From Bacteroidota bacterium (GTDB taxonomy: Bacteria; Bacteroidota; Bacteroidia; Flavobacteriales; Flavobacteriaceae), in NCBI GenBank assembly GCA_947488545.1, contig CANKZE010000004.1, positions 1 to 64,000 on the forward strand: DNA of 64,000 nucleotides. Direction: 5' to 3'. Shown here piece after piece: positions 36,484-46,239 of this stretch; position 1 is the first letter of the stretch; every line of letters starts with the position of its first letter. The notes beneath the pieces are model-generated. The model saw nothing but the letters and a program-made list of their open reading frames with translations, did no database searches and was not told where the DNA came from. Position numbers and translations under genes: made by a program.

Positions 36484-37809
36484 ATGGATATCAAAAGAGT
36501 AGCAATAAATGCTGTAAATGAAGTAATTGTTTTGAAAGTAGTTCATATGGATTACAAAGGTCAAGTACAAAAAAGAATCAATGAAAAAATGCCATTGGCA
36601 ACAGTAAAAGGTTTTAGAAAAGGTGCTGTGCCTAGAGATTTAGTTGAAAAACAATACGGAAGAGCAATTAAAATTGAAGAAGTAAAGAAAGTGGTTGAAT
36701 TGGCATTGGAAAGATACATTCAATCAGAGCGTTTGAATCTTCTTGGTACTCCATTAGCTAAAGAAAATCCTGATTTTCCTTGGGATAATGAAGAAATGGA
36801 ATTCGAATATGAAATTGGATTAGTTCCAAATTTTGACCTAGATCTAGAAGCTAAAAACAATATTATTAAATATGTGGTAACGGCTGACGATAAGTTAATT
36901 GACGAGCAAGTTGTTCGTATCCAAAAACAATTTGGTACTCCAATTCCTCAAACTGTAGTTGAAGAAAGTTCTGATATTTCTGGAACTTTTACCAATGTTG
37001 AAAAAGGAATTAATTCTCCATATACTTTTAATATTTCTATATTTAAAGATAAAAAAACAGGTGCAAAATTTGTTGGTAAAAAAGCCGGAGATGTTGTTAC
37101 TGTTAATACAAAAGGCCTTTTTGAGGATGATCATCAATTGATGGACGTAATGAAAGTAGGTCACGATGATGTTCATGGTTTAGCAATCGACGTTGAATTT
37201 ACTATCGAAAATATTAACGGAACTGAATTGGCAGAATTGAATCAAGAATTATTTGATAAACTTTTCGGACCAGGTGCCGTTTCTTCATTAGCGGATTTAA
37301 AAGCTAAAATTAAAGAAGATGCTGAATTGCAATTTGCTCAACAAGCAGATCAAAAATTATTGTCTGATGTAACTAATTTCTTGGTTGAAAACACCAAATT
37401 TGACTTACCAGCTGATTTCTTGAAAAGATGGTTGCAAACTGTTGGTGAGAAAAAATTATCTGCTGAAGAAGCAGCAATTGAGTACGAAAAATCGGAGAAA
37501 GGGTTGCGTTACCAATTAATTGAAGGAAGAGCATTAAGCCAGTCAAATATCCAAGTTACCTTTGAAGACTTGAAAGAATTTACAGCTAAGTCAATCAGAC
37601 AACAAATGGCACAATTCGGACAAATGAATCCTACAGATGAAGAAGTTCAAGGAATTGTTGCTAGAGTATTGGCAAACCAAGAAGAAGTTAAAAAACTTTC
37701 TGATCAAGTGGTTGGTGAAAAATTATTACTTCTTTTCAAAGAAAAAGCAAATGCTAAAGAAAAGAAAGTTACTTATCCTGAATTTATCGCTGCTTTCTAC
37801 GGAGAATAA
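36484..37809 (+). CDS. tig: Trigger factor
   Basis: Trigger factor is the ribosome-bound chaperone. The 441-residue protein has the N-terminal ribosome-binding domain with the signature region VKGFRKGAVPRDLVEKQYG (the GFRxGxxP loop). A peptidyl-prolyl isomerase region follows, then a long helical C-terminal domain. The PPIase part is divergent, as usual in Bacteroidota, so isomerase activity is uncertain. ATG 36484 is chosen because an in-frame TTG at 36448 lies inside the promoter. clpP and clpX follow, the same order as in many bacteria, but here with a terminator and a new promoter between tig and clpP. Confidence 0.93.
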   Translation: MDIKRVAINAVNEVIVLKVVHMDYKGQVQKRINEKMPLATVKGFRKGAVPRDLVEKQYGRAIKIEEVKKVVELALERYIQSERLNLLGTPLAKENPDFPWDNEEMEFEYEIGLVPNFDLDLEAKNNIIKYVVTADDKLIDEQVVRIQKQFGTPIPQTVVEESSDISGTFTNVEKGINSPYTFNISIFKDKKTGAKFVGKKAGDVVTVNTKGLFEDDHQLMDVMKVGHDDVHGLAIDVEFTIENINGTELAELNQELFDKLFGPGAVSSLADLKAKIKEDAELQFAQQADQKLLSDVTNFLVENTKFDLPADFLKRWLQTVGEKKLSAEEAAIEYEKSEKGLRYQLIEGRALSQSNIQVTFEDLKEFTAKSIRQQMAQFGQMNPTDEEVQGIVARVLANQEEVKKLSDQVVGEKLLLLFKEKANAKEKKVTYPEFIAAFYGE

Positions 37810-37861
37810 ATTCTAGATTAGTCAGTTTTCATTTGATAAACAATAAAAAAGAATTATATTT

Positions 37862-37897
37862 GAGTGTCAGAAATTTATTTTTTTGGCACTCTTTTAT
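37862..37897 (+). terminator. Terminator after tig
   Basis: GAGTGTC (37862-37868) pairs with GGCACTC (37885-37891). The inner AGAAA can pair with the T tract, and TTTTATTT follows. The loop region is AT-rich, so strength is uncertain. Confidence 0.55.
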
Positions 37898-37911
37898 TTA
37901 ATGCTTTGCAT

Positions 37912-37919
37912 TAACTTTG
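37912..37919 (+). promoter_or_regulatory. -7 element of clpP
   Basis: TAACTTTG fits TAnnTTTG, 43 bp before the clpP ATG and after the tig terminator. No properly spaced TTG was found. Confidence 0.45.
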
Positions 37920-37962
37920 TGAAGAATCTAGTCAATATATTAAACTTATTAATAATAAAAAA

Positions 37963-38637
37963 ATGAATTACTCTAACGAATTTAAGAAGTTTGCAACAAA
38001 GCATCAAGGAGTTAATAATTTGTATTACGATAAACTTGTAAATGCAATGACGCCAAAAGGAATGACTCCATATATTATTGAAGAACGCCATTTAAACGTT
38101 TCTCAATTGGATGTTTTTTCTAGATTAATGATGGATAGAATTATCTTCATGGGAACAGGAATTGACGATAAAATTGCAAATATCGTACAAGCACAATTGT
38201 TGTTTTTGGAAAGCGCAGATTCTTCCAAAGACATTCAAATTTACATCAATTCTCCGGGTGGTAGCGTTTATGCTGGTTTAGGAATTTATGACACCATGCA
38301 GTACATTAAGCCTGATGTTGCTACAATTTGTACCGGAATGGCTGCTTCAATGGGAGCTGTTTTATTGTGTGCAGGTGCTGAAGGAAAACGTTCTGCATTA
38401 CCTCATTCAAGAGTTATGATTCACCAACCTTCAGGAGGAGCAAAAGGAGTTGCTACCGATATGGAAATCAACTTGCGTGAAATATTAAAGCTAAAAGACG
38501 AATTGTATCAAATAATTTCTAAACATTCAGGACAATCTTTTGAAAAAGTACATATGGATTCTGAACGCGATTATTGGATGATTGCCGATGAAGCAAAAGA
38601 GTACGGAATGATTGATGAAGTGTTGAGAAGAGGTTAA
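37963..38637 (+). CDS. clpP: ATP-dependent Clp protease proteolytic subunit
   Basis: ClpP forms the tetradecameric serine-protease chamber fed by ClpX. The 224-residue product has the catalytic triad Ser129 (GMAASMGAVL), His154 (HSRVMIHQP) and Asp203 (SERDYW). The N-terminal extension of about 30 residues is longer than in E. coli. clpX follows after 77 bp that contain a long inverted repeat. Confidence 0.96.
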   Translation: MNYSNEFKKFATKHQGVNNLYYDKLVNAMTPKGMTPYIIEERHLNVSQLDVFSRLMMDRIIFMGTGIDDKIANIVQAQLLFLESADSSKDIQIYINSPGGSVYAGLGIYDTMQYIKPDVATICTGMAASMGAVLLCAGAEGKRSALPHSRVMIHQPSGGAKGVATDMEINLREILKLKDELYQIISKHSGQSFEKVHMDSERDYWMIADEAKEYGMIDEVLRRG

Positions 38638-38643
38638 ATAGTT

Positions 38644-38706
38644 ATTGGTTAATGGTTGATTGTTGTTGGTACTTTACCACCAACTATCAACCATCAACTA
38701 TCAATC
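38644..38706. repeat. Inverted repeat of GGTTGAT/ATCAACC type between clpP and clpX
   Basis: Left arm 38644-38671 (ATTGGTTAATGGTTGATTG...) and right arm 38675-38706 (..ACTATCAACCATCAACTATC) are nearly complementary with a 3-base loop. The motif units (GGTTGATGG, CCATCAACC) are the same as those in the pdhC linker repeats near 59393 and 59766. Confidence 0.7.
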
Positions 38707-38714
38707 AAAAAAAA

Positions 38715-39944
38715 ATGGCAAAAGAAAAATTAGAATGTTCCTTCTGTGGAAGAAAAAAACCAGAAACCAATTTATTGATTGCTGGGATAGATGCGCACAT
38801 TTGTGATAAATGTATTGAGCAAGCAAATGGTATTGTGGTTGAGGAATTGAAGTCTAATGTAAAAACTAATGTTGGCGATTTAGTTCTTAGAAAGCCAAAA
38901 GAAATTCGTGCATTTCTAGATAAATATGTTATCGGTCAAGACCAAACCAAAAAAGTAATGGCGGTTGCAGTTTACAATCATTATAAAAGATTGATGCAAC
39001 AAGAATTAGAAGATGAAGTGGAGATTGAAAAATCCAATATTATTATGGTGGGTCAAACAGGTACCGGAAAAACATTGGTTGCAAAAACCATTGCAAAAAT
39101 GCTTGATGTTCCTTTGGCTATTGTTGATGCAACTGTATTAACAGAAGCAGGATATGTTGGTGAAGATGTTGAAAGTATTTTAACGCGCCTTCTACAAGCT
39201 GCCGATTATGATGTGGCTAAAGCCGAAAGAGGAATTGTTTTTATTGATGAAATTGATAAAATTTCTCGTAAAGGTGACAATCCTTCCATTACTCGTGATG
39301 TTTCGGGTGAAGGTGTTCAACAGGCATTATTAAAGTTACTTGAAGGAACTGTTGTAAATGTGCCACCAAAAGGAGGTAGGAAACACCCAGACCAAAAATT
39401 TGTTGAAGTAAATACTCAAAATATTTTGTTTATTGCCGGAGGTGCTTTTGATGGAATTGAAAAAATAATTTCCAAAAGATTGAACCGTCAAGCGATGGGT
39501 TATAGTTCTTCAAAAAATGCTGACAACATCAATAAAGACAATTTGTTGCAATATATCATCCCAAAAGACATCAAAGATTTTGGTTTGATTCCCGAAATAA
39601 TTGGTCGTTTACCAGTTTTAACCCACATGGATCCATTAGACAGAGAAACGTTGCGTGCTATTTTAACGGAGCCGAAAAACGCCCTAATAAAGCAATACAA
39701 AAAGTTGTTTTTAATGGACGAAGTGGAGTTCAATATTTCAGATGAAGCGCTAGATTTTATCGTTGATAAAGCCTTAGAATATAAATTAGGCGCTCGTGGA
39801 TTGCGCTCTTTATGCGAAGCGATTCTTACTGATGCGATGTATGATTTGCCAAGTTCCGACGAAAAAACCTTGGATATCGATAAAGAATATGCACAACACA
39901 CGTTGAGCAAAAACTTGCTGAAGCGCTTGGAAATAGCGTCGTAA
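38715..39944 (+). CDS. clpX: ATP-dependent Clp protease ATP-binding subunit ClpX
   Basis: ClpX unfolds substrates and feeds them to ClpP. The 409-residue protein has the N-terminal C4 zinc domain (CSFCGRKK, CDKCIEQ), Walker A GQTGTGKT, Walker B GIVFIDEIDKIS and the sensor GARGLRSLCEAI. ATG 38715 (MAKEKLECSFC) is the family start; an open frame back to 38652 only translates the intergenic repeat. It ends at a shared terminator with the convergent GH3-family gene. Confidence 0.96.
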   Translation: MAKEKLECSFCGRKKPETNLLIAGIDAHICDKCIEQANGIVVEELKSNVKTNVGDLVLRKPKEIRAFLDKYVIGQDQTKKVMAVAVYNHYKRLMQQELEDEVEIEKSNIIMVGQTGTGKTLVAKTIAKMLDVPLAIVDATVLTEAGYVGEDVESILTRLLQAADYDVAKAERGIVFIDEIDKISRKGDNPSITRDVSGEGVQQALLKLLEGTVVNVPPKGGRKHPDQKFVEVNTQNILFIAGGAFDGIEKIISKRLNRQAMGYSSSKNADNINKDNLLQYIIPKDIKDFGLIPEIIGRLPVLTHMDPLDRETLRAILTEPKNALIKQYKKLFLMDEVEFNISDEALDFIVDKALEYKLGARGLRSLCEAILTDAMYDLPSSDEKTLDIDKEYAQHTLSKNLLKRLEIAS

Positions 39945-39950
39945 ATAAAT

Positions 39951-39980
39951 AAAAAACCGTCTATTATTAGACGGTTTTTT
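39951..39980. terminator. Bidirectional terminator, clpX / GH3-family gene
   Basis: A 13-bp perfect stem (AAAAAACCGTCTA and complement) has a 4-base loop TTAT, with A and T runs on both sides. The stop codon of the minus-strand gene overlaps its end. Confidence 0.9.
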
Positions 39981-41499
39981 ATTTTATAATCTGCATTCCC
40001 TTCAATTTCTCCAAATAATCCCGTTGATTGGACAACCTTGGAATTTTGTGCTGACCTCCTAATTTATTTTGGTCTTTCAACCATTCATAAAATAAATTCG
40101 GACGGGCAATATTTATTTTCAATTGATTTAAAGTCATGTTATTATAACGTTTGGCTTCATAATCAGAGTTTAATGTTTGTAACGTTTCATCCAAAATTTT
40201 TGCAAAACCAGCCGCATCTGAAGGGTTGTTCTTGAATTCAATCATCCATTCATGAGCGCCTTTTTCTTTGCCTTTCATGAAAATAGGAGCTACAGTATAA
40301 TCCACCACTTCCGTATTGGTGATTTGACACGCTTTAGCAATAGCTCGGTCGGTATTTTCAACCATTAACTCCTCGCCAAAAACATTGATATGGTGTTTTG
40401 TTCTTCCCGTAACTCTAATTCTGTAGGGGTTTAATGAGGTAAATCGGATGGTGTCTCCAATCATATAGCGCCACAAACCAGAGTTTGTTGTTATTACAAT
40501 CGCATAATTTTTATTTAATTCTACATCGCACAAGCGAATTGCATATTGGTTTGTCGTTCCAAAAACATCCATTGGAATGAATTCATAAAAAATCCCATAA
40601 TCCAACATTAGTAATAATTCATTGGAATCATTTCTATCTTGAATCGCAAAAAATCCTTCGGATGCATTATAAATTTCGTAATATTTAAAATCTGAGTTGG
40701 GAACTATTTTTTGATATTGTTCTCTATAAGGATCAAAATTTACTCCTCCATGGAAATATACTTCAAGATTTGGCCATAATTCCAATAAATTTGATTTACC
40801 TGTTTCTTCAAGTACTTTATTTAGTAAAACCAACATCCACGAAGGAACTCCAGCAAAACTAGTTACGTTTTCGTTTTTTGTTTCATTTATAATTGCAGTA
40901 ATTTTCGTTTCCCACTCACTCATTAAGGAAATTCTATTACTTGGTGTACTAATAAATTCAGCCCAAATAGGCATGTTCTCAATTAATATCGCCGATAAAT
41001 CACCAAAAAAAGTATTGTTGTCCTCGTATATTTGTGAACTTCCTCCCAATCGTAAACTTTTCCCTACAAATAGTCCTGAATTTTCATTATTATTCAAATA
41101 CATGCACAATAAATCTTTACTGCCCTTGTAATGACAATTTTCTAGAGCTTCATTACTCACAGGAATAAATTTACTTTTTGCATTGGTTGTCCCACTTGAT
41201 TTTGCAAACCATTTTACTGGAGTATTCCAAAACACATTTTGTTCTCCCAAGCGAGTTCGCTCAATTAATGGCTGTAAATCTTCATAGGTTGAAATAGGAA
41301 CCCGTTCTGTAAAAGTGGCATACGTTTTAATTGATTCATAGCCGTATTCTATTCCGATAGTAGTTTTTTCTGCCGATCGAATTAAATTCAAAAGCAATTC
41401 TTCTTGAACTTCGTTAGGGTATTTTAAAAAAAGCTCAATCTGGTGAATGCGCTGTTTTAAAACCCAAGAGGCAAATGAATTGATAATAGAAATTGGCAT
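39979..41499 (-). CDS. GH3 auxin-responsive promoter family protein (acyl-adenylating type)
   Basis: The 506-residue protein belongs to the GH3 family, relatives of adenylate-forming enzymes that conjugate acids to amines in plants. Recognisable parts are WFAKSSGTTNAKSKFIPVS (phosphate-binding loop), YNASEGFFAIQD and YRIRVTGRTKHHINVFGEEL. In bacteria the substrate is unknown. It has no signal peptide. A TATTTTTG -7-like sequence lies on the minus strand at 41564-41571. It is divergent from a DUF2797 gene. Confidence 0.85.
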   Translation of the reverse strand: MPISIINSFASWVLKQRIHQIELFLKYPNEVQEELLLNLIRSAEKTTIGIEYGYESIKTYATFTERVPISTYEDLQPLIERTRLGEQNVFWNTPVKWFAKSSGTTNAKSKFIPVSNEALENCHYKGSKDLLCMYLNNNENSGLFVGKSLRLGGSSQIYEDNNTFFGDLSAILIENMPIWAEFISTPSNRISLMSEWETKITAIINETKNENVTSFAGVPSWMLVLLNKVLEETGKSNLLELWPNLEVYFHGGVNFDPYREQYQKIVPNSDFKYYEIYNASEGFFAIQDRNDSNELLLMLDYGIFYEFIPMDVFGTTNQYAIRLCDVELNKNYAIVITTNSGLWRYMIGDTIRFTSLNPYRIRVTGRTKHHINVFGEELMVENTDRAIAKACQITNTEVVDYTVAPIFMKGKEKGAHEWMIEFKNNPSDAAGFAKILDETLQTLNSDYEAKRYNNMTLNQLKINIARPNLFYEWLKDQNKLGGQHKIPRLSNQRDYLEKLKGMQIIK

Positions 41500-41617
41500 T
41501 TCAATTTTAGATTTAGTTTTCCACTTTTAGATTTGTTAAACGGTAAACAAATGCTAACTTTACCAAAAATAGCAAATTTTACGGAACTTTATACTTTATA
41601 CCTTAAACTTTTCAATA

Positions 41618-42412
41618 ATGACATACGAAGGCGTTCTAAATAAAATGCAAACACAGTTTGAAACTCCAATTCAATATTTTTTGATTTTTCAAGATAGTTT
41701 TCTAAATGTAAATCAATTATTGAATAAAAATATTGAGATCAATTTTGTTGGTTTCCAATGTTTGAATTGTGGAAAAAAGAAGAAAATTTTTCGTCAAGGT
41801 TTTTGTTATGATTGTTTTTTCTTAAGTCCCGCTGTTGGCGATTGGATTATGAAACCTGAATTAAGTACTGCTCATTTAGGAATTCAAGACCGTGATTTAG
41901 CTTATGAAGAAAAAGTTCAATTGCAGCCTCATATTGTATATTTAGCTTTGTCGAGTGAAGTGAAAGTAGGGGTTACACGTAAAACGCAAGTCCCAACTCG
42001 TTGGATTGATCAAGGTGCCGAAAAAGCCATTTCTATAGTTGAAGTTCCCAATCGTTACCTTGCTGGAATTACCGAGGTAGCGCTAAAAAGCCATTTTGCT
42101 GATAAAACTAATTGGCGTAAAATGCTAACCAATGATATCGTTTTCACTGATTTAATTAAAGAACGTGAAAAACTACAGTCGTTATTGCCAGATGAAGTTC
42201 AGCAATATTTTCATTTAGAGAAAAACGATTTGTATGAAATGAATTACCCAGTTCTAGAATATCCTTCAAAAATAAACAGTTTAAGTCTGGATAAAACCCC
42301 AAATTATAGTGGTAAATTAATTGGAATTAAAGGTCAATATCTAATTTTTGAAGACGGCACAGTTTTCAACATTAGAGGTAATGAAGGATATATCGTTAGA
42401 CTTGAAGTGTAA
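41618..42412 (+). CDS. DUF2797 family protein
   Basis: The 264-residue protein has a zinc-ribbon-like cysteine set (CLNCGKKKKIFRQGFCYDCF spread over residues 49-68). A central segment follows (VKVGVTRKTQVPTRWIDQGA) resembling a GIY-YIG-like fold used by DUF2797 proteins. Function is unknown; nucleic-acid binding is plausible but unproven. It stands between the divergent GH3-family gene and the convergent AsmA-like gene, which ends on the next base. Confidence 0.8.
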   Translation: MTYEGVLNKMQTQFETPIQYFLIFQDSFLNVNQLLNKNIEINFVGFQCLNCGKKKKIFRQGFCYDCFFLSPAVGDWIMKPELSTAHLGIQDRDLAYEEKVQLQPHIVYLALSSEVKVGVTRKTQVPTRWIDQGAEKAISIVEVPNRYLAGITEVALKSHFADKTNWRKMLTNDIVFTDLIKEREKLQSLLPDEVQQYFHLEKNDLYEMNYPVLEYPSKINSLSLDKTPNYSGKLIGIKGQYLIFEDGTVFNIRGNEGYIVRLEV

Positions 42413-44959
42413 TTACTTTCTGAATAAACCTTTCAATAAACCCTCTGCTTTCGATTTTATATCTTCTTTTTGATTGCTTGTAGTATCTTTTTTAGATCCA
42501 TTTAGCAGCTCTTTTAATGTGTTTTTACCTTGATTTAATAATTTATCTTTTTGTTGTTTCACCAATTGGTTCGTCAAATTTGTAACTGCACTTTTCATAT
42601 CAGTGGTCACTTTCGGACTTTTGAAACTTCCTGTTAATATTGCATTTACAGGTATATTTTCAATTTTATTGGCATCGGAAGTAGATAATTTCGCAATTAA
42701 TTTATTGGCCTCGTTTCCTAAATATTTTGCAGGAACATCCATTTTGATATTGTAATTCATCACCTGGTCAAAGCCGTGGGTTCCATTAATAGTCGCTTTT
42801 ATATCTTGATATTTTACATCAAAAGGGCTTACTTCAACTTTTCCATTCTTAAAAATTAAATTGGCTTTCACATCGTTTAAATTCAATTGCTGTAAATCAA
42901 GAAACTTCAAATTGGAGCCTAAACTCTTCAACACATTTGAATTGGAAGGATTTAACGAAGTAGAAGCTAACTTTCCAGCTAAATTCCCAGAAAGTGTATT
43001 TAAATCTGGAGTCATGCTTTTAGAATCTAAATTACCAGATAAAGTAATGCTTGAATTTAATTTTCCATTGATTACCCCAGCAATCGGAGCAATTTTTTTC
43101 ATCATTTCCAATTGTGTAAACGTTTGCTGAACATCAACTTGGTTCATCCCTAAATCCATTTTGAAATTAGGAGTTTTCTCTTTTGTTGATACTCTTCCGT
43201 CAAATGAAATAGTGCCTCCAAATAGGGAAGTTTTTCCATTTTCTAATGTTACTCTTTGATCTTTTATAATTAATTTTCCTGAAACGGCCGTTAAAGTCAA
43301 GTTATCATAAAGTACTTTATTTGCTTTAGCTGTTAATGTACAATTCAAAAAACTAGGAATTTTCATTGCTGAACCCGTAGTATTTTCTTTTTTCTCTTCA
43401 TCGGAAGTAAGGAAATCCGAAACTGCAATTTGATCAGAACTCATATTGAAATTTCCTTTCAGCTCTTGTTTTTTAAACAGAAACCCATAAAAATTATCTA
43501 AAACACCTGACAAATTAATATCGCTTTTTCCAGTAGTTGCCTTAAATTCTTGAAGATTCACTCGACTCGGATTAAATTGAACAATTGCGCTTGAAATTGC
43601 CATTTTCTTCCCTTTTTCATCAGAATAATTAAATCCAGTCAAGCTGATAGTTCCTGAATTATCGATATTTTGATAATTACTTTTATTTACCGATTCCATG
43701 TCAAATTTCGTTTTTACATCCGCTTTTAAAATCCCCGAAAGTGGTTTCTCCATTTTAATCGGATATGCTTTTGATAAATTAGATAAGTTAATTTTTCCTT
43801 TTAACGACGCGTCAACTAAAGCATTTTTTGTGATGTTTCTAATAGTTGCTTTAGCTTCAAATACATCTTGGTCAATTTTGAATGAGATTTTATCTAAATT
43901 TAAATAAGTATCATTTAATATACCGGTTTCATTGATTATCTTAGTATCAATCACAATATTTCGTACCGATTTTGGTAAGTTTGGATACTGAAATGAAGCA
44001 TTATTCGATGCTATTTCGATATTAAATTTTGGAACTGTCGTGTCTGAAAATAAACCTTTTGCAAAACCATTGACTGTAAATTCACCAGTTGTTTTCACGT
44101 CTTTTATGCTTCCAGAATATCCTGAAGGAACCAAACCTAAGAAATTCTCAAATGATGAAGTTGGTGTTTTGAATTTCAAATCATAATTCTGACCATTTGC
44201 AACCATTTGTAAAAATCCATCAAATTCTAAAGGTAATTTATTGATGTGCGCTTTATTTTCCTTAAATGTGTATTTACTTTTCTCTAAATCAATTCCTAAA
44301 ACCGCATCCAATGTAACTGGTACTTTTTTCATGTAATTGATTTTGTCCATATCCAAACTAACATTCGCCGCTGATTTTGTAACTAAATCCAATTTTGAAG
44401 AAGCAAAATCACCACTTCCAGAATGGTTCAAACTGTCTAATTTCATTCTGATTTTTGAACTTTCGTCATAATATTGAAAGGTATAATTCTCAATCGAATA
44501 TTCCTTTATTTTTAATGACATCGGTTTGCTTTTACTTTTATCTGCCTCTTTATTTTTTAAGGCAATTTCAAAGTTTCCAATTCCATCTTTATTGAAAATG
44601 ATATTTATCAAACCATTTTTTGAAGAAATTGCTTCTATATTGATAGCCTCTTCCTTAGATTTAAATAATTCTTTTACCGACATTTTTAAGTTTAATTCTC
44701 CTAAATAAACCAGTGTATCTCCTTTAAACGGAGCGTTATTTACTATACTTAATTTTTCAATTGTAACATTTGCTTGGGGAAAACTCTTCAGCAAACTCAA
44801 ATCGGCATCTACAAAAGATACTTTAGCATCAACGCTATTGTTTATAGATTCCAAAATTTTTGCATTGATTTGATCTTTGAAAAAATAGGGAATTGCAATT
44901 AGTAAAGCAATTATTGATAGTAAAGTTATTCCTGTAATTTTTAGAATTTTCTTTTTCAT
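42413..44959 (-). CDS. AsmA-like / large periplasmic membrane-anchored protein
   Basis: The 848-residue protein has one N-terminal membrane helix (GITLLSIIALLIAIPYFF) and a long beta-rich body typical of AsmA/TamB-like bridge proteins. These are thought to span the periplasm and help move phospholipids to the outer membrane. Typical parts are the N-terminal NSVDAKVSFVDADLSLLKSF and C-terminal repeats with alternating hydrophobic residues. The last 60 residues are Lys/Gln-rich. A TATATTTG -7-like sequence lies at 45056-45063 on the minus strand. Confidence 0.82.
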   Translation of the reverse strand: MKKKILKITGITLLSIIALLIAIPYFFKDQINAKILESINNSVDAKVSFVDADLSLLKSFPQANVTIEKLSIVNNAPFKGDTLVYLGELNLKMSVKELFKSKEEAINIEAISSKNGLINIIFNKDGIGNFEIALKNKEADKSKSKPMSLKIKEYSIENYTFQYYDESSKIRMKLDSLNHSGSGDFASSKLDLVTKSAANVSLDMDKINYMKKVPVTLDAVLGIDLEKSKYTFKENKAHINKLPLEFDGFLQMVANGQNYDLKFKTPTSSFENFLGLVPSGYSGSIKDVKTTGEFTVNGFAKGLFSDTTVPKFNIEIASNNASFQYPNLPKSVRNIVIDTKIINETGILNDTYLNLDKISFKIDQDVFEAKATIRNITKNALVDASLKGKINLSNLSKAYPIKMEKPLSGILKADVKTKFDMESVNKSNYQNIDNSGTISLTGFNYSDEKGKKMAISSAIVQFNPSRVNLQEFKATTGKSDINLSGVLDNFYGFLFKKQELKGNFNMSSDQIAVSDFLTSDEEKKENTTGSAMKIPSFLNCTLTAKANKVLYDNLTLTAVSGKLIIKDQRVTLENGKTSLFGGTISFDGRVSTKEKTPNFKMDLGMNQVDVQQTFTQLEMMKKIAPIAGVINGKLNSSITLSGNLDSKSMTPDLNTLSGNLAGKLASTSLNPSNSNVLKSLGSNLKFLDLQQLNLNDVKANLIFKNGKVEVSPFDVKYQDIKATINGTHGFDQVMNYNIKMDVPAKYLGNEANKLIAKLSTSDANKIENIPVNAILTGSFKSPKVTTDMKSAVTNLTNQLVKQQKDKLLNQGKNTLKELLNGSKKDTTSNQKEDIKSKAEGLLKGLFRK

Positions 44960-45101
44960 GGGGTTAATTTAGAATAATGTAAATCGAGCTGATGATATAA
45001 CGAGGTTAATTGGAGTTTATGTATTAACCTCAAATAAATTTATTAACACTCATTGCAAATATAGTTTTATTCTCATTTTCTTTTGTTAATTTGCAGTTAA
45101 T

Positions 45102-46238
45102 ATGAAAGTCCAAAACCAAGCCATTTTATCAATTGGAAGTAATCAAGGGAATCGTCTTGAAAACATTCAAAAATGCATTCAATTGATACAATTGGAGATG
45201 GGAACGGTGTTTTCAGTTTCAAAGTTATATGAATCTCCTTCTTGGGGTTTTGAAAGTGACTCATTTTACAATTGCGCAATTGCAATTCACACCCATAAAT
45301 CAGCTCAAAAGCTATTGTCCGGACTTTTAAAAATTGAAAAAAAACTGGGTAGAATTAGAAGTTTGCAAGAAGGTTACCAGCCCAGAATTATAGATGTCGA
45401 TATTGTTAGTTTTGAAAATGACATAATAAATACAGCAACTTTAGTTGTTCCGCATCCGCAAATGCAAAAGCGATTGTTTGTATTAATTCCAATGAATGAC
45501 TTACAATTAGAATTTATTCATCCGGTTCTTCAAAAATCAACTCAAGAATTGATAGCTATTTGTGAAGACAAAAGCAGTTGTAAAGTAATTTCTGATTTGG
45601 AGTTGCCAATAGAAAAATACAATCTACAACAATACAATTACATTGCTATTGAAGGGAATATTGGTGCTGGAAAAACGACACTTGCGGAAAAAATTGCACA
45701 AGATTTTAATGCAAAAACAGTATTTGAGCGCTTTGCCGACAACCCATTTTTACCTAAATTTTATAAAGATCAAAACCGATATGCTTTTCCTCTAGAAATG
45801 TCTTTTTTGGCAGATAGATACCAACAATTATCTGATGATTTAGCGCAATTTGACTTATTCAAAGACTTTATTGTTGCCGATTATCACATCTTTAAATCGT
45901 TAATATTTGCAAAAGTAACTTTGCAAGAGGATGAATTCAGACTCTATAAAACGTTGTTTGATATTATTTATAAAGAAATGCCGAAACCCGATTTGTATGT
46001 TTATTTGTATCAAAATACAGATCGATTATTGCAAAATATAAAACGAAGAGGTAGAAGTTACGAGCAAGAAATTCCTGCTGACTATTTGGATAAAATCAAC
46101 AAAGGGTATTTGGATTACATCAATTCGCAAACTAATTTAAACGTTTTGGTTATTGATGTTTCCGACCGAGATTTTGTAAAAAATCAAAGTGATTATGTTT
46201 ATATTTTGGATGAAATTAGAAAAAAAATGGAGGAGTAA
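45102..46238 (+). CDS. folK: Fusion of HPPK (FolK) and deoxynucleoside kinase
   Basis: Residues 1-about 160 are 2-amino-4-hydroxy-6-hydroxymethyldihydropteridine pyrophosphokinase, a folate-pathway enzyme (ILSIGSNQGNRLENI; LGRIRSLQEGYQPRIIDVDI). Residues about 178-378 are a deoxynucleoside kinase with P-loop EGNIGAGKTT (184-193), FERFADNPFLPKFY and the KRRGRSYEQEIP lid. The join, ELPIEKYNLQQYNYIAIEGN, has no stop or frameshift, so it is one protein of 378 residues. The two reactions serve folate and dNTP salvage, both linked to thymidylate supply. The symbol covers only the N-terminal half. Confidence 0.92.
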   Translation: MKVQNQAILSIGSNQGNRLENIQKCIQLIQLEMGTVFSVSKLYESPSWGFESDSFYNCAIAIHTHKSAQKLLSGLLKIEKKLGRIRSLQEGYQPRIIDVDIVSFENDIINTATLVVPHPQMQKRLFVLIPMNDLQLEFIHPVLQKSTQELIAICEDKSSCKVISDLELPIEKYNLQQYNYIAIEGNIGAGKTTLAEKIAQDFNAKTVFERFADNPFLPKFYKDQNRYAFPLEMSFLADRYQQLSDDLAQFDLFKDFIVADYHIFKSLIFAKVTLQEDEFRLYKTLFDIIYKEMPKPDLYVYLYQNTDRLLQNIKRRGRSYEQEIPADYLDKINKGYLDYINSQTNLNVLVIDVSDRDFVKNQSDYVYILDEIRKKMEE

Positions 46239-46239
46239 A

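Noticed and set aside
37862-37891. CIRCE-like heat-shock operator before clpP
   Set aside because: The GAGTG...CACTC orientation is inverse to CIRCE and the loop is far too long.
37883-37919. Sigma-54 promoter before clpP (TTGGCAC present)
   Set aside because: No -12 half at the required distance; the GGCAC belongs to the tig terminator stem, and a normal -7 box follows.
38652-38714. N-terminal extension of ClpX
   Set aside because: It translates an intergenic inverted repeat; the zinc domain starts at the ATG at 38715.
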